Shown here in pieces: positions 33,572 to 41,842 of a DNA stretch of 64,000 nucleotides. The translations under genes were made by a program, and so were the position numbers. Origin of the DNA: Streptomyces hiroshimensis (GTDB lineage Bacteria > Actinomycetota > Actinomycetes > Streptomycetales > Streptomycetaceae); the NCBI RefSeq assembly GCF_014650335.1, contig NZ_BMUT01000022.1, forward strand, positions 21,705 through 85,704. The letters run 5' to 3'. The notes under the pieces are model-generated. The model worked only from the letters and a program-made list of their open reading frames with translations, ran no database searches and had not been told where the DNA came from. The first letter of the stretch is position 1. Every line of letters begins with the position of its first letter.

Positions 33572-35355
33572 GCCAGGACGGCGCACAGGGCCGCTACACG
33601 GGCCGGTCTGTCGGCGGCGGCCGCTACCAGCTCCGCGACCTGCTGGGCGAGGGCGGCATGGCCTCCGTCCACCTGGCCTACGACTCCGTCCTGGACCGCC
33701 AGGTCGCCATCAAGACGCTCCACACCGAGCTGGGCCGCGAGGCGTCCTTCCGCGAGCGGTTCCGGCGCGAGGCGCAGGCCGTCGCCAAGCTCACACACAC
33801 CAACATCGTCTCGGTGTTCGACACGGGCGAGGACGACCTGGACGGGTCGACCATGCCGTACATCGTCATGGAGTACGTCGAGGGCCAGCCGCTGCGCTCC
33901 GTCCTCGACACCGACGTGCACCAGTACGGCGCCATGCCCACCGAGAAGGCGCTGAAGATCACCGCCGATGTGCTGGCGGCACTCGAGGTCAGCCACGAGA
34001 TGGGCCTGGTCCACCGCGACATCAAGCCCGGCAACGTGATGATGACCAAGCGCGGCGTGGTCAAGGTCATGGACTTCGGCATCGCCCGCGCCATGCAGTC
34101 CGGCGTCACGTCGATGACGCAGACCGGCATGGTCGTCGGCACCCCGCAGTACCTCTCCCCCGAGCAGGCGCTCGGGCGTGGCGTCGACGCCCGCTCCGAC
34201 CTGTATTCGGTCGGCATCATGCTCTTCGAGCTGCTGACCGGGCGGCTGCCGTTCGACGCGGACTCCCCGCTGGCCATCGCCTACGCGCACGTCCAGGAGG
34301 AGCCGGTCGCTCCCTCCTCGATCAACCGCTCGATCCCGCCGGCGGTCGACGCCCTTGTCGCCCGGGCGCTGAAGAAGAACCCGAACGAGCGCTTCCCGAG
34401 CGCCGAGTCCATGCGCGACGAGTGCGCGCGCGTGGCGGGCACGGCGCAGTCCGCGCCCTCGCCGATCATCATCGCGGGCGGTCCGCCGGCGCGCAGCGGC
34501 GCGGGCGTCGGCTCCGCCGTCTTCCCGCCCGTCGACCAGCAGACCCTTGCGCCGGGCCCTGGAGGCGTCCAGACGCCCTATCAGCCCCCGGCGGCCCCGG
34601 GGCCGTACAACGGCGGCTACGGGCCCTCCTCGGGCGCCCAGCAGGCCACCCAGGCCGGCGGGGGCTACGCGACCCCGGTGCATCCCTTCCAGGGCGCTCA
34701 GGGCCCCAGCACGCCCCCGCCCTACTCGATCAGCCCGTCCTCCGGCCCGTCGACCTCCGTCGGGTCGCCGTCGGGCGGCGGCAAGAGCAACAAGGGCGTC
34801 GTCATCGGCTCGGCGGTCGTCGCGGGTCTCGCGGTCATCGGTGTGATCGCGGCGATCACGCTGAGCGGCGGCGGTGGCGACGACGACAAGGGCAACCAGG
34901 CCGGCAGCGGCGGCACCACCGGCGGGCAGAGCCAGGCGCCGGTGCCGGGCGGCGGCGGTACGACCACCAGTGGCGGCGGTACGAGCACGAGCGGTGGCGG
35001 TACGAGCACCAACGGCGGCACGACGGCCGGCGGTACCGCGGGCGGCACGCAGAGCAAGCACAAAGAGGGCGACAAGAGCAAGACCATCGACCCGGCGAAG
35101 TGCACCAAGGCCTACGAGTACTACAGCGACAAGTCGAAGAAGTCGGCTCCCGACTTCCGGTACATGTACATCGATTCCGTGAAGTCCTGCCTCCAGGCCG
35201 CGGGCTGGAAGTACCGGATCGACCCGGGGTCCGAGAACACGTGGGGCAAGGGCACGGTCCTCAACCAGGTGCCGGCTGCGGGCGACCCGTTCGACCCGAA
35301 GTCGCCGTCGGACCAGTTCGTGCTGACCGTCTCGACGGGTGACCCGGCCCCGTAA
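33568..35355 (+). CDS. Membrane Ser/Thr protein kinase with C-terminal PASTA-like domain
   Basis: A 595-residue kinase. Catalytic domain at about 20-280: LLGEGGMASVH, VAIKTL, HRDIKPGNVMM, MDFGIARAM, GTPQYLSPEQAL. A Pro/Gly/Gln-rich cytoplasmic linker follows. One transmembrane helix is near 415-435 (VVIGSAVVAGLAVIGVIAAI). After a Gly/Thr/Ser linker with GGGTSTS-type repeats, the last 85 residues (from about KCTKAYEYYSDKSKK) end in a PASTA-like unit (CLQAAGWKYRI, GKGTVLNQVPAAGD, FVLTVSTGD). It resembles the PknB group, which senses muropeptides. The start sits directly behind GGGGGAAGAGG and overlaps the stop of the leader ORF. Confidence 0.94.
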   Translation: MSQDGAQGRYTGRSVGGGRYQLRDLLGEGGMASVHLAYDSVLDRQVAIKTLHTELGREASFRERFRREAQAVAKLTHTNIVSVFDTGEDDLDGSTMPYIVMEYVEGQPLRSVLDTDVHQYGAMPTEKALKITADVLAALEVSHEMGLVHRDIKPGNVMMTKRGVVKVMDFGIARAMQSGVTSMTQTGMVVGTPQYLSPEQALGRGVDARSDLYSVGIMLFELLTGRLPFDADSPLAIAYAHVQEEPVAPSSINRSIPPAVDALVARALKKNPNERFPSAESMRDECARVAGTAQSAPSPIIIAGGPPARSGAGVGSAVFPPVDQQTLAPGPGGVQTPYQPPAAPGPYNGGYGPSSGAQQATQAGGGYATPVHPFQGAQGPSTPPPYSISPSSGPSTSVGSPSGGGKSNKGVVIGSAVVAGLAVIGVIAAITLSGGGGDDDKGNQAGSGGTTGGQSQAPVPGGGGTTTSGGGTSTSGGGTSTNGGTTAGGTAGGTQSKHKEGDKSKTIDPAKCTKAYEYYSDKSKKSAPDFRYMYIDSVKSCLQAAGWKYRIDPGSENTWGKGTVLNQVPAAGDPFDPKSPSDQFVLTVSTGDPAP

Positions 35356-35397
35356 GGCCGCTGTCTCGCAGAGCGGCTGCCTCGTAGAGCCGCCGTT

Positions 35398-35444
35398 GTG
35401 CGTGTGCCCGGTACGTCTTGAGGGGACGTACCGGGCACACGCAC
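35398..35444 (+). terminator. Strong terminator after the PASTA-like kinase
   Basis: A perfect 20-bp stem (GTGCGTGTGCCCGGTACGTC and its complement) with a 7-nt loop, 42 bp past the kinase stop and also downstream of the convergent bpa gene. Confidence 0.95.
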
Positions 35445-35495
35445 AAGCGAAGTGACGCTTATTCAGGACTGCAGGTCAGGACTACGGGGTCAGGA

Positions 35496-36059
35496 CTACA
35501 GGTAGGGGCCCGAACGCGCGCCGCCGTGCTGCGGGCCCTCGCCGTCGTCCTCTCCGAGGACACCGGCCGGCAGCGCCCTGCGCATCTGCTCCAGCTGGGC
35601 GCGGGCTGCCATCTGCTGGGCGAACAGCGTCGTCTGGATGCCGTGGAACAGGCCTTCCAGCCAGCCGACCAACTGGGCCTGCGCAATGCGCAGTTCCGCC
35701 TCGCTGGGCACGCTGTCGTCCATGAAGGGGAGCGACAGGCGCTCCAGCTCCTCGACCAACTCGGGGGCCAGGCCGTCCTCCAGCTCCTTGACGGAGCTGT
35801 GGTGGATCTCCTTGAGCCGGACCCTGCTCGCCTCGTCGAGAGGTGCGGCCCGCACTTCCTCCAGCAGTTGCTTGATCATGCTGCCGATGCGCATGACCTT
35901 CGCAGGCTGTTCGACCATCTCCGTCACCGGGACCTCGCGCGACTCGTCGTCGCCCGCCCCGCCGCCGGGGCTGGCGCTGCCGAGAGCCATGCCGTCCGGG
36001 CCTACGACCAGGACTTTGGGGCTCTCCTCCTGCGACCGTTCATTCCTCGGCATATCCAT
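35496..36059 (-). CDS. bpa: Bacterial proteasome activator Bpa
   Basis: A 187-residue DUF2587 protein, homologous to mycobacterial Bpa (Rv3780). Bpa forms a dodecameric ring of helical bundles that opens the 20S proteasome gate without ATP and helps degrade unfolded proteins such as HspR. Conserved regions are QPAKVMRIGSMIKQLLEEVR, LDEASRVRLKEIHHSSVKEL and AELRIAQAQLVGWLEGLFHG. The C-terminal GPYL stands where the activator's GQYL docking motif normally is, so one position differs. The ATG at 36059 gives MDMPRNERS. It ends near the strong hairpin at 35398. The proteasome genes are not in the window. Confidence 0.92.
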   Translation of the reverse strand: MDMPRNERSQEESPKVLVVGPDGMALGSASPGGGAGDDESREVPVTEMVEQPAKVMRIGSMIKQLLEEVRAAPLDEASRVRLKEIHHSSVKELEDGLAPELVEELERLSLPFMDDSVPSEAELRIAQAQLVGWLEGLFHGIQTTLFAQQMAARAQLEQMRRALPAGVLGEDDGEGPQHGGARSGPYL

Positions 36060-36239
36060 GCCGCCATTCTCTCGCACATGTGATTTCCCCCTGTTGATGC
36101 CCCCGTACACGCCTGATCCACCGTGCCACACGCCCTTGCGCGCGCCCCTTTTTCACTCCGCGCGCCCCTTTTCCCCCGGCATCTCGTCTTTTCACCCGGC
36201 TTCCCGTCCGGCATCTCATCGGTTCAGCACGTCATCGGT

Positions 36240-36893
36240 TCAGCGCGGCCGCCTCAGCCGCAGGGCGAAGAATCCGAGGCCGAGTCCGGTGAGGGCGAGG
36301 CCGGTTCCGAGGGGCAGCACGCGCAGCACGCGGTCTCCGTAGGCCGCGGACCTGGCGTTGCGGGCGGCGGAGGGCCGGGTGGAGACGGGGTCGGGCGTCA
36401 CCTGCCCGACGGGGCCCTGCTGCTGATCGGCGGCGCCGCCCGCCTCGTCGACGGCCGCCGACGGCCCGGTGCCGGGGGCGTCCTCCCCGGGCACGTCCTC
36501 CACGGGGCCGTCCGCCTCGCCGCCGTCCGCCTCGCCCGTGTCGCCGGAAGGGTCCGCGGACGGCGATCCGCCGGGCGGAGACGCGGCGGACGGCGATCCG
36601 GCGGGGCCGGATATCCCGGAGGGCGAGGGCGGGGCGGTCCGGCCGGGGTGGAGGCGGCCCTCGCCCGCGGACGTCCCGGCGAGCCGGCCGTCGCGGGTGG
36701 CGGACGGGGACGGGGCGTGGCGGGTGGGGCCGGAGGCCGTGCCGGCCGGGCCCGGCGGAGGCCGTCCGGGGGACGGCTCGGGAGGCTCCAGGCCCGGCGC
36801 GACGGCGACGACCAGGACGGTGGCGGCGAGCACCGGCCCGGCTATGAAGCCTGTCCGCAGTCCCGCCCGCAGTCGGCCGCCGCCCATGCCCAC
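36240..36893 (-). CDS. Exported Pro/Gly/Ser-rich membrane-anchored protein
   Basis: A 217-residue protein of unknown function. A hydrophobic N-terminal segment (FIAGPVLAATVLVVAVAPGL) follows a short basic start. The middle 140 residues are low complexity (Pro, Gly, Ser, Ala, acidic). The C-terminus has one hydrophobic helix (LPLGTGLALTGLGLGFFAL) and a basic RLRRPR end. The layout resembles a sortase-type or tail-anchored surface protein, but no LPxTG or LAxTG is present before the helix. ATG 36893 or 36887 could start it. The high GC and simple composition make the reading frame less certain than its neighbours. Confidence 0.62.
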   Translation of the reverse strand: MGMGGGRLRAGLRTGFIAGPVLAATVLVVAVAPGLEPPEPSPGRPPPGPAGTASGPTRHAPSPSATRDGRLAGTSAGEGRLHPGRTAPPSPSGISGPAGSPSAASPPGGSPSADPSGDTGEADGGEADGPVEDVPGEDAPGTGPSAAVDEAGGAADQQQGPVGQVTPDPVSTRPSAARNARSAAYGDRVLRVLPLGTGLALTGLGLGFFALRLRRPR

Positions 36894-37053
36894 GTCGCCG
36901 CCCTCCGCTCTCCGCCCGAGCCGCTCGCACCCACCCTCACACGGGGTGGGCGGGGCGGCGCGGTGGGTGGCTCAGGAGGGTGGCCGGGGCGGCGCCCGGG
37001 GGGCTTACGGGGCGCCGTCCGGGGCGTGTCCGGGGCCTCGTCCGGGTGTGCGG

Positions 37054-38031
37054 TCAGACCGTGAGGAGGATCTTCCCCACGTGGGCGCTCTGCTCCATGA
37101 CGCGGTGGGCCTCGGCGGCCTCCGCCATCGGCATGGTGCGGTCCACGACCGGCCGCACCCGCCCGCCGGCGATGAGCGGCCACACGTGCTCCCGTACGGC
37201 CGCGATGATCGCCGTCTTCTCGGCCAGCGGGCGGCCGCGCAGGGAGGTCCCCATCACCGCGGCGCGCTTGGTGAGCAGGGCCGCGAGGTCGAGCTCGGCC
37301 GTGCGGCCGCCCTGCAGGCCGATAATCACCAGGCGCCCGTTGAGGGCGAGGGCGTCCACGTTCCGCGCGAGGTACTTCGCCCCGACGATGTCGAGGATGA
37401 CGTCGGCGCCGACGCCGCCGGTGACCTTGTGCAGCTCCTCGACGAAGTCCTGCTCGCGGTAGTCGATGAGGATGTCCGCACCCAGCTCGCGGCAGGCCTC
37501 CAGCTTGTCCGCGCTGCCGGCGGTGACGGCGACGCGCGCGCCGACGGCCTTGGCCAGCTGTACGGCCATGGTGCCGATGCCGCTGCCGCCGCCGTGGACG
37601 AGGAAGGTCTCACCGGGGCGCAGGTGGGCCACCATGAACACGTTGGACCAGACGGTCGCGGTCACCTCGGGCAGGCAGGCCGCCGTGACCAGGTCCATGC
37701 CGTCGGGGACGGGCAGGAGCTGGCCCGCGGGGACGCAGACCTTCTGCGCATACCCGCCGCCCGCCAGCAGCGCGCACACCTCGTCGCCGACCGCCCAGCC
37801 GCTCACCCCGGGGCCGAGGGCCGCGATCCGGCCGGAGCACTCCAGGCCGGGGTAGGGCGACGCACCGGGCGGCGGGTCGTAGAAGCCCTGCCGCTGGACG
37901 ACGTCGGCACGGTTGACGGCGCTGGCCACGACCTCGACCAGAACCTCGCCCTCGGCGGGTACGGGGTCGGGCACTTCGGTCCACACCAGGGCCTCGGGCC
38001 CGCCCGGTTCGGAAATGGTGATCGCATACAT
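37054..38031 (-). CDS. NAD(P)H-quinone oxidoreductase (zeta-crystallin/QOR type)
   Basis: A 325-residue medium-chain dehydrogenase/reductase without the catalytic zinc ligands, as in quinone oxidoreductases of the PIG3/QOR type. Features are the N-terminal SEPGGPEALVWTEVPDPVP, NRADVVQRQGFYDPPPG, PGLECSGRI and the nucleotide-binding VHGGGSGIGTMAVQLAKAVG. The terminal HRVMEQSAHVGKILLTV is typical. It reduces quinones or enones with NADPH; the substrate is not known. The gene is divergent from the potassium channel gene with 51 bp between starts. Confidence 0.93.
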   Translation of the reverse strand: MYAITISEPGGPEALVWTEVPDPVPAEGEVLVEVVASAVNRADVVQRQGFYDPPPGASPYPGLECSGRIAALGPGVSGWAVGDEVCALLAGGGYAQKVCVPAGQLLPVPDGMDLVTAACLPEVTATVWSNVFMVAHLRPGETFLVHGGGSGIGTMAVQLAKAVGARVAVTAGSADKLEACRELGADILIDYREQDFVEELHKVTGGVGADVILDIVGAKYLARNVDALALNGRLVIIGLQGGRTAELDLAALLTKRAAVMGTSLRGRPLAEKTAIIAAVREHVWPLIAGGRVRPVVDRTMPMAEAAEAHRVMEQSAHVGKILLTV

Positions 38032-38082
38032 GGTCGCGAGGCTACCGCCGGGAGACCGGAATGATCACGGAATATGGGGGCC

Positions 38083-39183
38083 ATGGTGACGCGCAAGATG
38101 AACCGGATCTCGCTGTTCCACACCCTGTGGAACCGCACCCGCGGCGAGGCCGACGACGACGCCGAGGCGGGCCGTTCCATCGTGATGCCCGCCCGGCGCG
38201 TCGCGGCGCCGCTGCGGCAGGTGCTGCAGCGGCTGGTCATGGCCCTGCTGGTGCTGGCCGTCACCACGCTGATCGTCTACGCCGACCGCGAGGGCTACCA
38301 CGACAACGGAGGCGGCGGCGTCGACTTCCTGGACGCCGCGTACTACGCGACCGTGACCCTGTCGACCACGGGCTACGGAGACATCACGCCGGTGAGCGAC
38401 TCGGCGCGGCTCACCAATATCTTGTTGGTCACGCCGCTGCGCGTGCTGTTCCTGATCATCTTGGTGGGAACGACCCTGGAAGTGTTGACCGAGCGAACGC
38501 GCCATCAGGTGCGCATCCACCGTTGGAGGAACCGGATGCGGGAGCACACCGTCGTCGTCGGCTACGGCACCAAGGGCCGGCACGCCGTCGAGACGCTGCT
38601 CGGGCAGGGCAAGCCCAAGAGCCAGATCGTCGTGGTCGATCCGCAGAAGAAGGTGGTCGACGCCGCGGCGGCCGAGGGCCTGGTGGGCGTCCTGGGCGAC
38701 GCCACGCGCTCCGAGACCCTGCTGCGGGCGGAGCTGGCGCGGGCCTCGCAGATCGTGATCACCACCCAGCGGGACGACACGGCGGCGCTGGTCACCCTGA
38801 CGGCCCGCCAGCTGAACAAGTCGGCCAAGATCGTCGTCGCCGTCCGGGAGGACGAGAACGTGCCGCTGCTGCGGCAGAGCGGCGCGAACACGGTCGTGAC
38901 GAGCTCCAGCTCGGCCGGCCGCCTGCTCGGCATGTCGATGATGAGCCCGAACGTCGGCACGGTGCTGGAGGACCTGCTGACGTACGGCAACGGCCTGGAC
39001 GTGGCCGAACGCCCGGTCACCAAGCGGGAGGCGGGCCACTCGCCGCGCGACTGCGAGGACCTGGTCGTGGCGGTGGTCCGCGGGCACCGCCTGCTGCACT
39101 TCACGGACCCGGAGGCGGGGACGCTGCAGCTGGCGGACAGGGTGATCACGATCAGGAAGGCCGGGGCGCCCGAAGCGGGCTGA
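38083..39183 (+). CDS. Two-TM potassium channel with RCK domain
   Basis: A 366-residue channel subunit. The first transmembrane helix (VLQRLVMALLVLAVTTLIVY) is followed by the pore loop with the K+ selectivity filter TTGYGD (in YATVTLSTTGYGDITPVSDS) and a second helix (VLFLIILVGTTLEVL). The cytoplasmic RCK/TrkA-N domain begins near 150 with HTVVVGYGTKGRHAVE, a nucleotide-binding GxGxxG-like turn, and ends near 300; an RCK-C-like tail follows. It is MthK/Kch-like and should assemble as a tetramer. The ATG at 38083 sits behind GGGGG; ATG 38074 would add three residues. Confidence 0.93.
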   Translation: MVTRKMNRISLFHTLWNRTRGEADDDAEAGRSIVMPARRVAAPLRQVLQRLVMALLVLAVTTLIVYADREGYHDNGGGGVDFLDAAYYATVTLSTTGYGDITPVSDSARLTNILLVTPLRVLFLIILVGTTLEVLTERTRHQVRIHRWRNRMREHTVVVGYGTKGRHAVETLLGQGKPKSQIVVVDPQKKVVDAAAAEGLVGVLGDATRSETLLRAELARASQIVITTQRDDTAALVTLTARQLNKSAKIVVAVREDENVPLLRQSGANTVVTSSSSAGRLLGMSMMSPNVGTVLEDLLTYGNGLDVAERPVTKREAGHSPRDCEDLVVAVVRGHRLLHFTDPEAGTLQLADRVITIRKAGAPEAG

Positions 39184-39234
39184 GACGACGGGAGCACCAG
39201 GACGACTGCGGGAGCCCAGGGCCCGACGGGACCT

Positions 39235-40836
39235 TCAGGGCCTCGACGGGAGCCCCAGGACCTCGACGGACCGTCCTGCTCCGCCCGGCGGTACGACAGC
39301 CAGCGCGTCGGCCGCCGCCAAGCCACGCAACATCGCGGGCCCGTGGAACCGCAGAGGCCGCACCCGGCCGGGGCCGTCGTACGTGACCGGCACGAGCCGG
39401 GTATCGGCAGGGTGCCCGGACACCGCCTCCACCGGCACGGCCCGCACGGGCTCGTCCACCGCTCGCCCGGTGAGCGTGCACAGCAGCGGCTCGGCGAGCG
39501 TCAGCAACCCCGCCACCGCGGCGAGCGGATTCCCGGGCAGCCCGACGACGAGGCGCCCGGGCGCGAGCCTGGCGAGCAGCATCGGGTGCCCGGGCCGCAC
39601 GGCGACGCCGTCGACCAGCAGCTCGGCACCCAGACGGTGCAGCGTGGGGTGGACGTGGTCCACGGGCCCGGAGGCGGTACCGCCGGTGGTGACGACCACG
39701 TCCGCGGTGGACGCGGCGAACGCCTCGTACAGCGCCTCCGCGTCGTCACCGATGCGCAGCGCCTCGGCCGGCTCGGCGCCCAGCGCCCGCAGCCAGGGCC
39801 CGAGCATCGGCCCGAGCGCGTCCCGGATCAGACCGCCTTCGGGCAGGCCCTCGCGGAGCAGCTCGTCGCCGAGGACGAGTACGTCGACGCGGGGGCGGCG
39901 GGTGACGGTCAGCGTGTCGTAGCCGGCGGCGGCCGCGAGGCCGAGCAGGGGCGGCGTGACGACCGTTCCCGCCTGCACGAGCCGGTCGCCCTTCCGGCAC
40001 TCGCCGCCGCGCGGCCGGATGTCCTGGCCGTGGCTGACATGGCGGTTGGCGAGCAGCTCGCCCTGCACGGTGACCTCGCCGTGCTCGCTGCGCAGCACGG
40101 CCGTCGCTCCGGCCGGGATCGGCGCCCCCGTGGCGATCCGCAGGGCGTGCCCGTCGCGCAGCGGGCCCGTGCCGGGGCGGCCGGCGAGGACGTCCTGCTC
40201 GCCGGGCGGGGGGAGGCGCCACGGGCCGGGGCCGGAGACGGCCCAGCCGTCCATGGCGGAGGTGTCGAAGGAGGGCAGGTCGGTGAGGGCGACGAGCGGC
40301 TCGGCGAGGACCTGCCCGAGGGCGTCGCCGAGGGGCCGCTCCTCGGCGGGGAGTGCCTCGGCGGCCGCGGCGGCGACGGCGCGGGCGGTGGGCCAGGAGG
40401 TGGAGTGGGGTGCGGAGCAGGGTCCGGCGTGGGGTGCGGAGTGCGGGGTGGTGGGGGGCGTGGCGTCGGCCGTCATGTGGCGGGCCCGTTTTTCGTCCTC
40501 GGCGGCATCGATGAAGGGGAATGCGTCGAAGGAGGGGGCGGGGCCGGGACCGGGACCGGGCTCGTCTTCGGGACCGGTCCTGCGGTGCGCGGCGGGCACG
40601 GCACCGACGCCTCGTCCACCGTCGACCACGCCGCCCCCGACGGGTATCTCGTCGAACGGGAAGTACACGAAGGGGGCTTGGGTGCTGCCGCGCGGGGCGT
40701 CGTCGACGTCGTAGGCGGGCCGCTCGGCGCGGCGGGCCGCGGGGCGGGCGTGGTGGCTCCGCCGGTCGTCGGCGAAGAGGGCCAGTGCCTCGTCCGTCGC
40801 CCGGTCGAGCGAGGAATCCGCGTCGGCGTCACTCAT
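39235..40836 (-). CDS. moeA: Molybdopterin molybdenumtransferase MoeA with N-terminal extension
   Basis: A 533-residue protein. Residues of about 145-533 are MoeA: LPSFDTSAMDGWAV, RIATGAPIPAGATAVLRSE, DIRPRGGE, VVVTTGGTASGPVDHVH, VVGLPGNPLAAVAG. MoeA inserts molybdate into adenylated molybdopterin to form molybdenum cofactor. About 130 extra residues precede it, rich in Ala, Pro, Gly and acidic residues, with a FVYFPFDEIP patch; this region is not part of MoeA and its role is unknown. The start overlaps the stop of the MobA-like gene by 4 bp (ATGA). The pair is probably transcribed with the bkd operon just upstream. Confidence 0.93.
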   Translation of the reverse strand: MSDADADSSLDRATDEALALFADDRRSHHARPAARRAERPAYDVDDAPRGSTQAPFVYFPFDEIPVGGGVVDGGRGVGAVPAAHRRTGPEDEPGPGPGPAPSFDAFPFIDAAEDEKRARHMTADATPPTTPHSAPHAGPCSAPHSTSWPTARAVAAAAAEALPAEERPLGDALGQVLAEPLVALTDLPSFDTSAMDGWAVSGPGPWRLPPPGEQDVLAGRPGTGPLRDGHALRIATGAPIPAGATAVLRSEHGEVTVQGELLANRHVSHGQDIRPRGGECRKGDRLVQAGTVVTPPLLGLAAAAGYDTLTVTRRPRVDVLVLGDELLREGLPEGGLIRDALGPMLGPWLRALGAEPAEALRIGDDAEALYEAFAASTADVVVTTGGTASGPVDHVHPTLHRLGAELLVDGVAVRPGHPMLLARLAPGRLVVGLPGNPLAAVAGLLTLAEPLLCTLTGRAVDEPVRAVPVEAVSGHPADTRLVPVTYDGPGRVRPLRFHGPAMLRGLAAADALAVVPPGGAGRSVEVLGLPSRP

Positions 40837-41807
40837 CGCGCGTCGTCGGCCTTCTCGGCGGTTCCACCGCTGGTGGGCTCCGCGGCGGCGCCTGCCTCGG
40901 CAGGCCCCGCGACCGAACCGCCCCCGGCGGGCCTCCCCGCCGTGCCGCCCCCGGCGGTAGCCGCCTCCGCGGCAGCCGCCTCCGCCGCCCACCCCTGGGC
41001 GAGCGCGACGGCCTTACGGGTCGCCTCGGCCACCGCTTCGGGGCCGCCGCCCGCGCGCCCCGCGGCGTAGCCGACGAGGAACGTCGTCAGGGGCGCGGCG
41101 GGGCGGGCCACGCCGTGCGCGGCGTCGCGCGCGAGGTCCAGGAGGGCGGTGGTGTCGACGTCGAGGTCGATGCCGAGCTCGGCCTTGGCCGCGGAGATCC
41201 ATTCATCCAGCACGCTCCCATCGTCCCTGATGCGCGCGCGGGCGGTGGCGACGTCCTCCCAGGTGTCGCAGTCGAAGGAGGCCGTGGGGTGCGGGAACCG
41301 CCCGAGGGTCAGCTCGTCGGTCAGCAGCCGCAGGGGCAGCCCGGCGAGGCTGCCGTGCTCGGCGGCGAGCAGCGCCAGCTCCCGGCGCAGCGGCTCGGTG
41401 CGGTAGGCGGCGACCAGCGGCTGGTCGCGCCCGTCGAAGTCGGTGAGCAGGACGCCCTCGACGTACGGGCCGCCGGTGGCCGCCGCGGCGAGCAGCGCCC
41501 GTACGGTCTCGGCCCGCAGGAAGGGCAGGTCGGCGGAGAGGACGAGCGTGGTGGCGGAGGCCGTCTGGCGCAGGCCGGCGGCGAGCCCGGCGAGCGGGCC
41601 GCCGCCGGGCGGCTCCTCGCGGGCCCACCGCACGGGCCGCGCAGTGGGGCGCCGGGGCCCCACGACGACGGTCTCCTCGGCGTCCGCGCACGCCTCCAGC
41701 ACCCGGTCCAGCAGTGTCCGCCCGCCCACGCGCAAGGTGGGCTTGTCGGCGCCGCCCAGTCTGCGGGCCGCGCCACCGGCGAGCACTACGGCGTCGTAAC
41801 CAGTCAC
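40833..41807 (-). CDS. MobA-like nucleotidyltransferase fused to DUF6457 domain
   Basis: A 324-residue two-domain protein. The N-terminal 190 residues are an NTP-transferase of the MobA type (VVLAGGAARRLGGADKPTLR, VVVGPRRPT, LSADLPFLRAETVR, FDCDTWEDVATARARI). MobA-like enzymes attach GMP to molybdenum cofactor. The next 85 residues (LDEWISAAKAELGID, RDAAHGVARPAAPLTTFLVG) match the DUF6457 helical domain. The final 45 are Ala/Gly/Glu low complexity. Lys in DKPTL and Asp in SADLPF are the expected catalytic residues. It is coupled to moeA by an ATGA overlap and starts 35 bp after the second bkdC. Confidence 0.9.
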   Translation of the reverse strand: MTGYDAVVLAGGAARRLGGADKPTLRVGGRTLLDRVLEACADAEETVVVGPRRPTARPVRWAREEPPGGGPLAGLAAGLRQTASATTLVLSADLPFLRAETVRALLAAAATGGPYVEGVLLTDFDGRDQPLVAAYRTEPLRRELALLAAEHGSLAGLPLRLLTDELTLGRFPHPTASFDCDTWEDVATARARIRDDGSVLDEWISAAKAELGIDLDVDTTALLDLARDAAHGVARPAAPLTTFLVGYAAGRAGGGPEAVAEATRKAVALAQGWAAEAAAAEAATAGGGTAGRPAGGGSVAGPAEAGAAAEPTSGGTAEKADDAR

Positions 41808-41842
41808 CCGACGAGTATGGCCGTTCGGAACGGGGCGAAGGC

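Noticed and set aside
36240..36893. Sortase substrate with LPxTG or LAxTG anchor.
   Set aside because: The C-terminal helix and basic tail fit, but no sorting motif is found before it.
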